From an uncultured Ignavibacteriota bacterium (GTDB taxonomy: Bacteria; Bacteroidota; Ignavibacteria; UBA10030; UBA8401): DNA of 64,000 nucleotides. The stretch spans positions 62,001 through 126,000 of the forward strand of contig CAIOTF010000017.1 of assembly GCA_903861125.1 (NCBI GenBank), in the 5' to 3' direction. How positions within the stretch are numbered: position 1 is the stretch's first letter; every line of letters begins with the position of its first letter. The translations under genes and the position numbers were made by a program. The notes under the pieces are model-generated. The model was not told the DNA's origin, made no database searches, and saw only the letters and a list, made by a program, of their open reading frames with translations. This document shows, in pieces, positions 17,558 through 26,953 of the stretch.

Positions 17558-18601
17558 ATGAAAAAAATATTTTTACTATACCTCGTATTATTTTTCACAC
17601 TCCTTATGGCTGCCCAGCAAAAACAGGTTGTGAAGATTCAACAAGCAAAACCTTTAGAACAGGTTCAGGAAAGCGCTTCGGGAAAATTTACCGGAATGAT
17701 ATTCAATGATTATTTTTATATAGTCAAAGAACCGAATCCAATTGATGTCACGACCGGTATTTCTGGCAGAAATGCTTTTGTGATGCGCCGCGCCTTTATC
17801 GGGTATGACTATTCGTTTACCAGGGATGTTTCCGCTACTGTGGTCTATGACGCAAGCACTAATCTTTTAACCCAGGGTTTTGCGGAGATAAAAAATTTGG
17901 TTCCGTTGATGGATATGAAAGTAGGATTAAGCCAGACCCTTTCGTCGGACATTGTTGAAAAGATATGGGAATACCGCTCCCTTGATGCAACAATACTCGA
18001 TAAAAAAGGATTGACCAATGAATTTGACATGGGATTGACTTTAACCGGACGAACCAATGCACAAGGAACATCCTATGCCAGTGTTGCCATGTATAATGGC
18101 ACCGGACCGGCAGTCGAAAATAATAAAGTAAAAAAATACGCCATGGCAGCCGGAAATTGGTTCAACAAATCTACTGTTCTTGAATTGTATGCTGATTATG
18201 AAAATGTGGGGGGCGGAAAGAGCACGGTTACAGGAAAGTTGTTCTTTGGAATGAGCACACTAAAATATGCTTTCGGCGCCGAAGCGTTTTATCGGATGAA
18301 CCGGAAATTTGCGGGTACTACGGATGTGACACCTGCCGGCGGTTCGGTCTTCGGTTGGTTTGAAATGATGAAATCATTGCGGGCTGTTATTCGCGTTGAT
18401 GCCGCGGATGAAGATATGAGAGTGACAACTACAGGGTATCGAGATGTTTACCTCAATGCCGGACTGGACTACATGCCGGTGCCGGAAGTTCATCTGATCC
18501 CGAATATTGAATATGGAACATTAATTAAGAAAGGCGGGGCAGTTGCGGTGATTGCTGATGATATCACGGTACGATTGACAACCTCCGTAAATTTTAAATA
18601 A
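17558..18601 (+). CDS. Outer-membrane porin-like beta-barrel
   Basis: A 347-aa outer-membrane protein with a signal peptide (MKKIFLLYLVLFFTLLMAA) and a short coiled linker rich in Gln and Lys. A beta-rich body follows with the MRRAFIGYDYSFTRDVSATVVYD start seen in porins related to the phosphate-selective O/P type. It ends in alternating residues with the terminal TTSVNFK barrel strand. The substrate is unknown. AAGGGG precedes the ATG. The stop overlaps the next start by one base (TAATG), so it is coupled to yigZ. Confidence 0.75.
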   Translation: MKKIFLLYLVLFFTLLMAAQQKQVVKIQQAKPLEQVQESASGKFTGMIFNDYFYIVKEPNPIDVTTGISGRNAFVMRRAFIGYDYSFTRDVSATVVYDASTNLLTQGFAEIKNLVPLMDMKVGLSQTLSSDIVEKIWEYRSLDATILDKKGLTNEFDMGLTLTGRTNAQGTSYASVAMYNGTGPAVENNKVKKYAMAAGNWFNKSTVLELYADYENVGGGKSTVTGKLFFGMSTLKYAFGAEAFYRMNRKFAGTTDVTPAGGSVFGWFEMMKSLRAVIRVDAADEDMRVTTTGYRDVYLNAGLDYMPVPEVHLIPNIEYGTLIKKGGAVAVIADDITVRLTTSVNFK

Positions 18602-19233
18602 TGGATGAAGTATATTCTTCCGTTCTGACGGAAACCTCTGCGCAAATAAAAGTAGAAGGATCTCGGTTCATTGCCGATGTTTTTCCCGCGACGGATGAAG
18701 AATCGGCAAAAACTATTTTAGAATCTGTCCGCAAAAAATATTATGATGCGACTCACCATTGTTATGCGTACGTCATCGGAGCGGAGAAAAAGAACGTTCG
18801 TTACTCCGATGACGGCGAACCATCGGGTACTGCAGGCATCAAGATCCATTCTGCAATACAAGCAAAGAACCTTTCCGACATTCTTGTTGTCGTAACCCGG
18901 TATTTTGGTGGAACGAAACTCGGCGTCGGCGGATTGGGAAGGGCATATTTTGAATCCGCAGAGAATGGAATCGCTCACATAAAGATCGTATCAAAAGCAT
19001 TGGTGAAAGAACTGCATGTTGCATTTCCTTTTTCGGAAACAAATCCTGTTATGAATGTGATCAACTCTCAAAAACTAAAGATCGCGCGGACCGATTACAC
19101 AGCTGACCGGTCAATTATCACGCTTCATATATTGCCCTCACAACTGGTGCCGGTGCAATTGCTCTTCACGAATGCAACGCGAGGCCTGGCGGAAATATCC
19201 TCCGGCAATTCAATAACGGTGGTGTGGCAATGA
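18601..19233 (+). CDS. YigZ/IMPACT family protein
   Basis: UPF0029/IMPACT family protein of 210 aa. The conserved core is intact: YDATHHCYAYVIG, RYSDDGEPSGTAGIKI and VVVTRYFGGTKLGVGGLGRAY, followed by the smaller C-terminal ferredoxin-like domain from about residue 140. In bacteria its function is poorly defined; the eukaryotic relative modulates Gcn2 signalling. It is coupled at both ends (TAATG with the porin, ATGA with the TauE-like gene), but nothing in the neighbours explains its role. Confidence 0.9.
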   Translation: MDEVYSSVLTETSAQIKVEGSRFIADVFPATDEESAKTILESVRKKYYDATHHCYAYVIGAEKKNVRYSDDGEPSGTAGIKIHSAIQAKNLSDILVVVTRYFGGTKLGVGGLGRAYFESAENGIAHIKIVSKALVKELHVAFPFSETNPVMNVINSQKLKIARTDYTADRSIITLHILPSQLVPVQLLFTNATRGLAEISSGNSITVVWQ

Positions 19234-20000
19234 TGGATTCCCTTTTACTATTATTTGTTGGTATCATCGTCGGATTTTTTGGCACGGTAGTGGGAGTGGG
19301 AGGGGGATTCATTGTTGTTCCATTTCTCACACTGATCTATAATGTCTCGCCGCAAATTGCTGTTGGTACCTCAATGTGCATTGTGGCATTTAATTCGATC
19401 TCCGGAGCCATTTCGTATGCACGCCAGCGCAGGATAGATTATCGGACAGGGGTTATCTTTTCACTTGCGATGTTTCCCGGTGCATTTCTTGGCGCATACC
19501 TTTTGCAGAGGGTTTCAAAACCAGCATTCGACATTGGATTCGGAATTTTTCTTCTCTGTATAGCCGCGTATACCGTCTTCAGGGAAAATAAAGATTCAAA
19601 AAGCGATGCTATCGTTCCCGTTGAATTTGTCCGTCCGCACTTTAATATTCTGCTGGGCATTGCGATCAGTTTCTTTGTCGGATTCTATGCGAGCATGGCC
19701 GGTGTTGGGGGCGGATTGATCCATGTGCCGGCAATGATCTACTTGTTCAATTTCCATCCTTATTTCGCCATACCGACTTCAATCTTCATACTTGCCATCT
19801 CTTCAACATTTGCGGTCGGAAGTCACATGATGGTCGGGTTAATTGAATGGTCGTATGTACCTTTTTTGGGTGCCGGTGCAATTATTGGAGCACAGATAGG
19901 TGGGAGACTATCAAAAAGGATAAAAAGTAAGTGGTTGATCCGTGTGCTTGTTGCGGCTATTGTTCTTGCTGCGGTGCGGCTGTTTTCGCGGTATTTGTAG
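19230..20000 (+). CDS. TauE/SafE-family anion exporter
   Basis: Membrane transporter of 256 aa with about eight helices, arranged as two repeats each holding a Gly-rich motif (GTVVGVGGGFIVVPFL and ASMAGVGGGLIHVPAMI). The family exports sulfite, sulfoacetate or related small anions; the substrate is not determinable here. The ATG at 19230 overlaps the yigZ stop (ATGA); an upstream GTG at 19224 adds only two residues. It is convergent with ackA, with a hairpin in between. Confidence 0.88.
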   Translation: MMDSLLLLFVGIIVGFFGTVVGVGGGFIVVPFLTLIYNVSPQIAVGTSMCIVAFNSISGAISYARQRRIDYRTGVIFSLAMFPGAFLGAYLLQRVSKPAFDIGFGIFLLCIAAYTVFRENKDSKSDAIVPVEFVRPHFNILLGIAISFFVGFYASMAGVGGGLIHVPAMIYLFNFHPYFAIPTSIFILAISSTFAVGSHMMVGLIEWSYVPFLGAGAIIGAQIGGRLSKRIKSKWLIRVLVAAIVLAAVRLFSRYL

Positions 20001-20005
20001 GTTGT

Positions 20006-20035
20006 ATCCCGCGGAATGAACAGTCTCCGCGGGAT
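20006..20035. terminator. Hairpin between convergent genes (probable bidirectional terminator)
   Basis: A perfect 10-bp stem ATCCCGCGGA/TCCGCGGGAT (20006-20015 with 20026-20035) with a 10-nt loop sits between the TauE-like stop and the ackA stop. The flanking U tracts are weak on both strands, so termination is inferred mainly from position and stem strength. Confidence 0.5.
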
Positions 20036-20045
20036 TTGCTAACCA

Positions 20046-21254
20046 TCATTTCTTCTTTGTGTTCTTCACGATCTCTTTTGTTTCAAGTGCAATCATCAAT
20101 TCCTCGTTTGTCGGGATGACATACACTACTGCCTTCGATTTGGCGGTAGTGATCGCTTTTTCTTTATCTTTGTTGTTGTTGGCGGTTTTGTCGAACTCAA
20201 TCCCGAGATATTCCAGATTATCGCAGATTGCTTTCCGGACGTCGGGCGAATTTTCGCCGATGCCGCCGGTAAAGACGAGAGCATCAAGTCCGCCGAGTGC
20301 TGCGATATAAGATCCCACGTATTTCTTAACGCGGTAACAGAAGATATCGAATGCAAGTTTTGCTTTTTTATTTCCTTCATTCATTTCAGTGATGACTTCG
20401 CGCATATCACTGCTTACGCCGGAGATCCCCTGCAGTCCGCTGTGTTTGTTCAGCAGCGTGTTCGCTTCGGAATAGTTCAATCCTTCTTTCGCCATGACGT
20501 AGAGAATAATGGAGACATCGATGTCGCCGGAACGTGTTCCCATCAGCAGGCCTTCCAGCGGTGTGAATCCCATGGACGTATCAATGGAAATTCCTTTATC
20601 AATTGCCGCTATGCTGCATCCGTTTCCGAGATGACAGGTGATGACCTTTAATTTTTTTAGATCCTTCTTCAGCAGTTCACTGGCACGGTGTGCTACGTAT
20701 GCGTGACTGGTTCCGTGGAAACCGTAACGGCGGATCTTGTATTGCGAGTATAACGAATATGGTATTCCATAAATGTATGCGTGTGGCGGCATGTCGTGAT
20801 GGAACGCCGTATCGAAAACGCCGACCTGCGGAATGTTCGGCAGGTGAACCTGACACGCGTTGATTCCGCGAAGGTTGTGCGGATTGTGAAGCGGTGCAAT
20901 CTCGAAATTGTCCCGTATTCCTTTAATGACGCTATCATCAATAAGAACGGAACCGGTGAATGTTTCGCCGCCGTGAACAACGCGGTGTCCGACAGCGTGG
21001 ATCTCAGATTTTGAGGTAATAACGCCGTGATTCTTGCTGAGAAGCACCGCAAGAATATATTCTATCGCTGTGGTGTGGTCAAGGATGTCGCCGGTGATCT
21101 TGATCTCGTCACCATCGGAACGGGTGTTCGTAAGAACAGCTCCGCTCATGCCGACGCGGTCGACACTTCCCTTTGCAAGGAATGTTTTTTTATCAACTTC
21201 TATTAATTGATATTTTACCGAGGAACTTCCGCAATTCAAAACTAATATGTTCAT
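20046..21254 (-). CDS. ackA: Acetate kinase
   Basis: Interconverts acetyl phosphate plus ADP with acetate plus ATP. The protein has 402 aa, full length. Motifs: ILVLNCGSSSVKYQL, HRVVHGGETFTGSVLI, VFDTAFHHDMPPHAYIYG, YGFHGTSHAYVAHRA and ITCHLGNGCSIAAIDKGIS, and LEGLLMGTRSGDID. No phosphotransacetylase gene is nearby. It overlaps the upstream 3-hydroxyacyl-CoA dehydrogenase by ATGA (21251-21254), so the two are coupled, suggesting a role in acyl-CoA fermentation or oxidation ending in acetate. Confidence 0.97.
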   Translation of the reverse strand: MNILVLNCGSSSVKYQLIEVDKKTFLAKGSVDRVGMSGAVLTNTRSDGDEIKITGDILDHTTAIEYILAVLLSKNHGVITSKSEIHAVGHRVVHGGETFTGSVLIDDSVIKGIRDNFEIAPLHNPHNLRGINACQVHLPNIPQVGVFDTAFHHDMPPHAYIYGIPYSLYSQYKIRRYGFHGTSHAYVAHRASELLKKDLKKLKVITCHLGNGCSIAAIDKGISIDTSMGFTPLEGLLMGTRSGDIDVSIILYVMAKEGLNYSEANTLLNKHSGLQGISGVSSDMREVITEMNEGNKKAKLAFDIFCYRVKKYVGSYIAALGGLDALVFTGGIGENSPDVRKAICDNLEYLGIEFDKTANNNKDKEKAITTAKSKAVVYVIPTNEELMIALETKEIVKNTKKK

Positions 21255-22180
21255 ACTTTCTTTCCGTGATCGTCGTATTTAAAGAAACCTTCTCCCATTT
21301 TCTTCCCCAGTTTTCCTTTTCGTACCATCTGCCGCAACAAAGGGCAGGGGCGGTACTTTGCATCGCCAAGTTCATGAAAGAGTGAATCCATCCATGCCAG
21401 TACTTCATCGAGACCCATCATATCCGCAAGTTCGAGCGGTCCGTACCGGAATTCATAGCCGAGCCGCATTGCAGTATCGATGCTCTCCGCTGCCGCAACA
21501 CCTTCCATAAGGATGTACATCGCTTCGTTCACAAGCGGAATGATGATGCGTGTTGTAACAAATCCAGGATATTCGAACACTTCAATCGGGGTCTTACCAA
21601 GTCGCTGTGCAAGTTTTTGTATCGCATGGAATGTTTCATCGGATGTTTTCATCCCGCGCACAAGTTCAACAAGAGGAACTTTGGGAACCGGATTCAGAAA
21701 ATGCATTCCGATCACTTTATCCGCCCGCTTTGTTGCTGCAGCCAACTTTGAAAGGTTGAGCGTAGAGGTGTTTGAAACTAATATTGTGGACGGAGTGCAC
21801 AGTTGGTCCAATTCATGGAACAACTTTTTTTTCAATTCAAAGTTTTCGTCCACCGCTTCTATAATAATCGGAATATTTGCGACGATGGAGATATCGGTTG
21901 TGCCTTTGATCCGTGAAAGGATGGCTCGCTTTTCGCTTTTCGTCATTGTCCATCGATGGATGTCGTTTTCAAGCGATTCTTCCATCGATTTTATCTGATG
22001 GGCCAGTTTTTTTTCTGATTTTTCTACCGTTACAACTTCAATGCCGGCTGTGGCAATGGATTGTGCGATTCCTTGTCCCATAACTCCCAAACCGACCACC
22101 GCGATGGTATGGAATCCGTCGGAGTCTTTTTTGGATAGCTGAATATCGCCTAAAATTTCTGAAAATGGATTATTGGTCAT
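21251..22180 (-). CDS. 3-hydroxyacyl-CoA (3-hydroxybutyryl-CoA) dehydrogenase
   Basis: NAD(P)-dependent oxidation or reduction at the 3-hydroxyacyl-CoA stage. The protein has 309 aa. The Rossmann motif VVGLGVMGQGIAQSIATAG, NTSTLNLSKLA, VIGMHFLNPVPKVPLVE and PGFVTTRIIIPLVNEA (all family hallmarks) are present, and it ends with LGKKMGEGFFKY. It is a stand-alone dehydrogenase, not a fusion with a hydratase; a separate enoyl-CoA hydratase lies at 42.5 kb. A roughly 20-residue N-terminal extension precedes the Rossmann fold. Confidence 0.92.
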   Translation of the reverse strand: MTNNPFSEILGDIQLSKKDSDGFHTIAVVGLGVMGQGIAQSIATAGIEVVTVEKSEKKLAHQIKSMEESLENDIHRWTMTKSEKRAILSRIKGTTDISIVANIPIIIEAVDENFELKKKLFHELDQLCTPSTILVSNTSTLNLSKLAAATKRADKVIGMHFLNPVPKVPLVELVRGMKTSDETFHAIQKLAQRLGKTPIEVFEYPGFVTTRIIIPLVNEAMYILMEGVAAAESIDTAMRLGYEFRYGPLELADMMGLDEVLAWMDSLFHELGDAKYRPCPLLRQMVRKGKLGKKMGEGFFKYDDHGKKV

Positions 22181-22277
22181 ATGCTTTTTATGCTGAAAAA
22201 AATGTGGAATGTGTATTGCGGTAAAGAATATCGCAATTTCTACGCCAAGTTTCTCATTTTTATTAATTTACAAAAGC

Positions 22278-22309
22278 TTTGAATTTTAGGTCAAAAAGAG
22301 CTATATTTA
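22278..22309 (+). promoter_or_regulatory. Promoter of the Rrf2-SUF operon
   Basis: TTTG (22278-22281), 20 bases, then TATATTTA (22302-22309) fits the Bacteroidota consensus. The spacer holds TTGA-N8-TCAA (22280-22294), a possible site for the Rrf2 regulator encoded first in the operon. Transcription would start near 22315, about 100 bp before the first ATG. Confidence 0.55.
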
Positions 22310-22414
22310 TGCAGTAAGAAGAACCGTGAAACAATTTTGTTCGCAACATTGTTAATTATTTCAAGTTCTTCTATTTTTTTGGAATCAAATAGGACTACAC
22401 AAGGCGTATATAGA

Positions 22415-22816
22415 ATGCTGAAGTTATCGAAAAAAGTGGAATATGGATTGATCGCGATCAGGCACATTGCTTCGGTGAACAATCATATCTCCACCGTGAA
22501 AGAGATCTCCGAAAAATACATTATACCGGTTGACGTGCTTGCAAAAGTGATGCAGAAATTGACGAAGGGGAAAATAATTACTTCGTATCAAGGAGCAATG
22601 GGCGGTTATACACTTGCCCGAAAGGCTGAAGAAATTTCGGTGATGGATGTGATCTCTGTGATCGAGGGGACACAGGTCGGAATTGCGCAATGTTTTTCCG
22701 AGGTGCCGGAAAATTGTTCCATATACACGAATTGTACAATCAAGAATCCGCTCGGAAAAATTCAACATAACCTTGAGCATGTTTTCAGTTCTATGAAAGT
22801 TTCTGAAATTGTCTGA
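22415..22816 (+). CDS. Rrf2-family Fe-S-type transcriptional regulator
   Basis: Winged-helix regulator of 133 aa at the head of the Fe-S assembly operon, expected to sense cluster status and repress or tune the operon (as IscR and SufR do). LSKKVEYGLIAIRHIAS starts the DNA-binding domain, YIIPVDVLAKVMQKL is the recognition-helix region and GAMGGYTLAR the wing. Three cysteines (C93, C101, C107) stand where Rrf2 proteins bind a cluster. The ATG at 22415 gives the normal start; an upstream extension is possible but not family-like. Its stop overlaps the iscS start (TGATG). Confidence 0.92.
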   Translation: MLKLSKKVEYGLIAIRHIASVNNHISTVKEISEKYIIPVDVLAKVMQKLTKGKIITSYQGAMGGYTLARKAEEISVMDVISVIEGTQVGIAQCFSEVPENCSIYTNCTIKNPLGKIQHNLEHVFSSMKVSEIV

Positions 22817-24006
22817 TGCAAAACTTGCCTGTCTATATGGATTATCATGCAACAACACCTGTTGACGCACGCGTGCTTGATGCTATGATGCCGTTCTTTT
22901 CCGAACATTTTGGAAATGCTGCAAGTCTTCAACATCGCTTTGGTTGGATTGCAAAAGAATCGGTAGACATTGCCCGGAAAAAAATCGCCGATGCCATTAA
23001 TGCACAGCCGAAGGAGATAATATTTACCAGCGGCGCAACGGAATCGAACAATTGCGCGGTCAAAGGTGCGGCTGAAGCGAACCGCTCCAAAGGAAATCAC
23101 ATCATCACGACACAGATCGAACACTCGTGCGTAATGGAATCGTGCAGAAGACTTGAGAGAAATGGATTTTCAGTAACGTATCTTCCTGTTGATGCATTCG
23201 GAAACGTGAGTGTTGATAAACTTGCAAACGCAATCACCGATAAGACCATTCTTGTATCGGTGATGACGGCGAACAACGAGATCGGAACGATCCAGCCTGT
23301 TTCCACAATCGGAAAAATGTGCGCCGCACGCGGCATTCTTTTTCATACAGATGCAACACAAGCAGTGGGCAGATTGCCGATTGATGTTGAAACGATGAAT
23401 ATACATCTTCTGTCATTTTCATCACACAAGATGTATGGACCAAAGGGGATAGGTGCGTTGTATATACGGTCAAAAAATCCGCGAGTAGCCGTCACCGCGC
23501 AGATCGATGGTGCGGGACATGAATACGGTATGCGTTCCGGAACATTAAATGTTGCCGGTATTGCCGGATTTGGTAAAGCTGTGCAGATAGCGATGGAAGA
23601 AATGGATGTGGAGAATGAAAGAATATTCCGGTTACGGAATCGTCTTCAGGAACAATTGCTGAAGATCGGTGGAGCTACGGTGAACGGAAACTGTGCAGAG
23701 CGTCTGCCAAACAATTTAAGCGTAACGTTTAATGGCGTTAATGCAGACCAGCTGATGACAGAAATGAATGATGTTGCGGTTTCGGCCGGTTCTGCCTGCA
23801 CCTCCGAAGAGACCGGCGATATTCAATACTCCCGGGTTTTGCATGCTATCGGGTTGGATGAGAATGCAGGTAAGTCTACGATACGGTTCGGGCTTGGAAG
23901 ATTTACGACCGAAGAAGAGGTCGATTATGCAGCGAACAGAATTCAATCAGTAGTGGTGCAACGTAGAGAACAAACAGAGGTGGTATACAATGAACATCAA
24001 ATTTAA
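22816..24006 (+). CDS. Cysteine desulfurase, IscS/NifS type
   Basis: PLP enzyme that mobilises sulfur from cysteine. The protein has 396 aa. VYMDYHATTPVD opens the protein; FTSGATESNNCAVKGAA, the PLP-lysine motif LLSFSSHKMYGPKGIGALY and the long active-site loop SAGSACTSEETGD (C328) mark the class I (IscS/NifS) group. A second, class II enzyme (SufS) is encoded 5.5 kb downstream in the same operon, so the two may feed different acceptors. The last 17 bp overlap the start of the next gene. Confidence 0.94.
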   Translation: MQNLPVYMDYHATTPVDARVLDAMMPFFSEHFGNAASLQHRFGWIAKESVDIARKKIADAINAQPKEIIFTSGATESNNCAVKGAAEANRSKGNHIITTQIEHSCVMESCRRLERNGFSVTYLPVDAFGNVSVDKLANAITDKTILVSVMTANNEIGTIQPVSTIGKMCAARGILFHTDATQAVGRLPIDVETMNIHLLSFSSHKMYGPKGIGALYIRSKNPRVAVTAQIDGAGHEYGMRSGTLNVAGIAGFGKAVQIAMEEMDVENERIFRLRNRLQEQLLKIGGATVNGNCAERLPNNLSVTFNGVNADQLMTEMNDVAVSAGSACTSEETGDIQYSRVLHAIGLDENAGKSTIRFGLGRFTTEEEVDYAANRIQSVVVQRREQTEVVYNEHQI

Positions 24007-24283
24007 AAAATCGCAATACATCATCGGCAACCAGGTCGAATTTCTTAATTTCATGAAGACGCACGCGCAGCTGATCCATCTTTCGAACGTGTTTTTCCGT
24101 GACCTCCATTTTGCGATTATGGAATTTTTGAAAAAAAAGAATGTGAAGATCGGCCAGACCGAAGCGGAAATGGTTGCGCGGGAAGTGGCTCTGCATTTCG
24201 AGAAAAAAAATATCTTTAAAAAACTGAATATGCAGACCTGGATGCTGAACTATACAGATTACGCAAATAAAAAAGCAGTATAA
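23990..24283 (+). CDS. Unknown 97-aa protein in the SUF operon
   Basis: I do not recognise this protein. It is 97 aa, basic and mostly helical in appearance, with no cysteine and no signal peptide, so it is unlikely to carry a cluster itself. It is rich in Phe, Asn and Lys, with a middle portion ([18 protein letters not shown]) that looks like an amphipathic helix. It overlaps the iscS end by 17 bp and is followed after 19 bp by the A-type carrier, so it is certainly co-transcribed and probably translationally coupled with iscS. A desulfurase partner, analogous in role to ISD11 or SufE, is a testable guess. Confidence 0.75.
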   Translation: MNIKFKKSQYIIGNQVEFLNFMKTHAQLIHLSNVFFRDLHFAIMEFLKKKNVKIGQTEAEMVAREVALHFEKKNIFKKLNMQTWMLNYTDYANKKAV

Positions 24284-24302
24284 AAATAACGGAGAAAGAA
24301 TT

Positions 24303-24674
24303 ATGTCGGAAGTTATGACGGCAACAATGGCACAAACCACGGAAGAAGATATCGTCCTGACCGAACGTGCAGCGCAGGAAGTATTTTCGATCAAGGAAAA
24401 GAACAATATTCCTGCAACGCATTCCCTTCGGCTCGGAGTAAAAGGGGGCGGATGTTCAGGTTTATCCTATGTCCTTGCATTCGATGATGTTATTAAAGAA
24501 AAAGATCTGATCCTTGAAAAACACGGAGTAAAGATCGTGGTTGATCAAAAAAGCATGTTCTATCTTTCCGGCACAACGCTGGATTTTTCGGACGGTCTGA
24601 ACGGCCGTGGATTTGTGTTCAACAATCCGCAAGCAGCAAAAACATGCGGGTGCGGCAGTTCATTTGGCGTGTAA
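24303..24674 (+). CDS. A-type Fe-S carrier (IscA/SufA/ErpA family)
   Basis: Carrier that receives Fe-S clusters from the SufBCD scaffold and passes them to apoproteins. The protein has 123 aa. The three ligand cysteines are visible: GGGCSGLSY (C51) and TCGCGSSF (C115, C117). It has an extra N-terminal stretch of about 15 residues before [15 protein letters not shown] precedes the ATG. It lies between the unknown 97-aa gene and sufB. Confidence 0.94.
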   Translation: MSEVMTATMAQTTEEDIVLTERAAQEVFSIKEKNNIPATHSLRLGVKGGGCSGLSYVLAFDDVIKEKDLILEKHGVKIVVDQKSMFYLSGTTLDFSDGLNGRGFVFNNPQAAKTCGCGSSFGV

Positions 24675-24725
24675 ATATTTTATTGGCCGTGTTCATAACG
24701 GCTGTTATAATAAAAAGGATAAAGA

Positions 24726-26162
24726 ATGTCAGAAACAATTGAAGAATTAGTATCGCAGGAATATAAATACGGTTTCACCACCGATATTGAATCGGAAACG
24801 ATCGCCCCTGGATTGAGCGAGGATGTTGTTCGCATCATCTCGAAGAAAAAAAATGAACCGGAATGGCTGACAGAATGGCGTTTAAAAGCATACCGCATGT
24901 GGCTTACGATGGAAGAACCCCGATGGCCGAACCTGAAATATGCAAAGATCAATTATCAATCGATCAGTTATTACTCCGCGCCGAAACAAGTTAAGAAACT
25001 GAACAGCCTGGATGAAGTCGATCCGATTCTGCTGGAGACCTATGAAAAACTCGGTATCTCGCTGACGGAACAAAAACGACTGAACGGTGTTGCCGTTGAC
25101 GCGGTGTTCGATTCTGTCTCCGTTGCCACGACATTCAAGGAAACGCTGAAGGAGAAAGGGATCATTTTCTGTTCGTTCTCCGATGCCGTCAAGGATCATC
25201 CCGACCTTATAAAAAAATATCTTGGCTCTGTTGTTCCTTCCGCCGATAATTATTTTGCTGCATTAAATTCGGCGGTGTTCAGCGACGGTTCATTTGTCTT
25301 TATTCCAAAAGGTGTTCGCTGTCCGATGGAACTCTCAACGTACTTCCGCATCAACGCATCCAACACCGGACAATTTGAAAGAACTCTTATCGTTGCTGAA
25401 GAGGGAGCGTATGTGAGCTACCTTGAAGGATGCACCGCGCCGATGCGCGACGAGAACCAGCTGCACGCAGCCGTTGTTGAACTTGTTGCGCTGGACAATG
25501 CAGAAGTAAAATATTCCACCGTGCAGAACTGGTATGCGGGGGATAAGGATGGCAAAGGGGGCATTTATAATTTTGTGACGAAACGGGGAAAATGTCAGGG
25601 AGTCAATTCAAAGATTTCGTGGACACAGGTCGAAACCGGTTCTGCTATCACGTGGAAATATCCGTCCGTCATCCTGCAGGGTGATAACTCCATCGGCGAA
25701 TTTTATTCCGTCGCAGTGGTGAACAACCGCCAGGATGCGGATACCGGTACGAAGATGCTTCATATCGGCAAGAATACGCGAAGCACCATTGTATCGAAAG
25801 GTATTTCGGCAGGACGGGGAAACAACACGTACCGCGGACTGGTTAGTATCGGAAAAAATGCAGTGAATTCAAGAAATTATACGCAATGCGATTCGATGCT
25901 GATTGGAAACAAATGTAGCGCTAATACCTTTCCATACATTGAAGTGAAAAATTCTTCATCGAGCGTTGAGCATGAAGCGTCTACATCGAAGATCGGCGAA
26001 GATCAGATCTTCTACTGCAAACAGCGCGGTATCAATACCGAGAATGCGATCTCAATGATCATCAACGGATTTGCAAAAGAAGTATTCAAAAATTTACCGA
26101 TGGAATTTGCCGTGGAAGCGCAAAAGCTGCTCGGCATCAGTTTAGAAGGCAGTGTCGGATAA
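24726..26162 (+). CDS. sufB: SufB, Fe-S scaffold subunit
   Basis: Subunit of the SufBC2D scaffold on which clusters are assembled. The protein has 478 aa, the family length. It shows the N-terminal [67 protein letters not shown] and the closing [15 protein letters not shown] typical of SufB. It is followed by sufC after about 30 bp in the usual sufBCDS order. Confidence 0.97.
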   Translation: MSETIEELVSQEYKYGFTTDIESETIAPGLSEDVVRIISKKKNEPEWLTEWRLKAYRMWLTMEEPRWPNLKYAKINYQSISYYSAPKQVKKLNSLDEVDPILLETYEKLGISLTEQKRLNGVAVDAVFDSVSVATTFKETLKEKGIIFCSFSDAVKDHPDLIKKYLGSVVPSADNYFAALNSAVFSDGSFVFIPKGVRCPMELSTYFRINASNTGQFERTLIVAEEGAYVSYLEGCTAPMRDENQLHAAVVELVALDNAEVKYSTVQNWYAGDKDGKGGIYNFVTKRGKCQGVNSKISWTQVETGSAITWKYPSVILQGDNSIGEFYSVAVVNNRQDADTGTKMLHIGKNTRSTIVSKGISAGRGNNTYRGLVSIGKNAVNSRNYTQCDSMLIGNKCSANTFPYIEVKNSSSSVEHEASTSKIGEDQIFYCKQRGINTENAISMIINGFAKEVFKNLPMEFAVEAQKLLGISLEGSVG

Positions 26163-26194
26163 ACAACTAACCGTAAAAACCAACGAGAGAAAAA

Positions 26195-26953
26195 ATGATC
26201 GAAATTAAAAATTTACATGCTTCAGTCAACGGAAAAGAGATTCTGAAAGGGATCAATCTAAAAGTCAATGCGGGAGAGGTTCACGCCATCATGGGACCGA
26301 ACGGTTCAGGGAAAAGCACACTGGCACAGGTCCTTTCCGGTCATCCTGCATATACTGTCACGCAAGGTGAAGTGATCTTTGAAGGACAAAATCTTCTTGA
26401 TCTGGAACCGGAAAAACGCGCGCATGCCGGAGTATTTCTTGCATTCCAGTATCCGGTCGAAATTCCCGGTGTCAGCAACAGTTATTTTCTGAAGGCAGGA
26501 CTGAACGAGATCCGCAAATCGCGCGGTGAGGAGGAATTGGATTCGATGCAGTTTCTGAAAATGCTCAAAGTGAAAATGAAAATAGTGGAGATGGACCCGA
26601 GTTTCATTCATCGTCCCGTGAACGAAGGATTCTCCGGCGGCGAAAAGAAGCGAAATGAAATTCTGCAGATGGCCGTGCTTGAACCGAAACTGGCGATTCT
26701 GGATGAAACGGATTCCGGACTCGATATCGATGCATTGAAGATCGTTTCCAGCGGTGTGAATAAATTGAAATCGCCGCAGAATGCGACGATTGTTGTAACG
26801 CATTATCAGCGATTGCTGAATTATATCGTGCCGGATTTTGTGCATGTGCTTGTGAACGGGCGCATTGTGAAATCGGGCGGAAAAGAACTCGCTATGGAAC
26901 TCGAAGCTAACGGCTACGATTTTATCCGCGAAGAAATGCTGCAGGCATCGTAA
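26195..26953 (+). CDS. sufC: SufC, scaffold ATPase
   Basis: ABC-type ATPase that powers the conformational change of SufBCD. The protein has 252 aa. Walker A GPNGSGKSTLAQ is near residue 35, the signature FSGGEKKRNEILQM near 150 and Walker B LAILDETDSGLDID near 170; the SufC-specific VGVFLAFQ-like segment is present as AGVFLAFQYPVEIPG. The stop overlaps the sufD start (TAATG). Confidence 0.97.
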   Translation: MIEIKNLHASVNGKEILKGINLKVNAGEVHAIMGPNGSGKSTLAQVLSGHPAYTVTQGEVIFEGQNLLDLEPEKRAHAGVFLAFQYPVEIPGVSNSYFLKAGLNEIRKSRGEEELDSMQFLKMLKVKMKIVEMDPSFIHRPVNEGFSGGEKKRNEILQMAVLEPKLAILDETDSGLDIDALKIVSSGVNKLKSPQNATIVVTHYQRLLNYIVPDFVHVLVNGRIVKSGGKELAMELEANGYDFIREEMLQAS

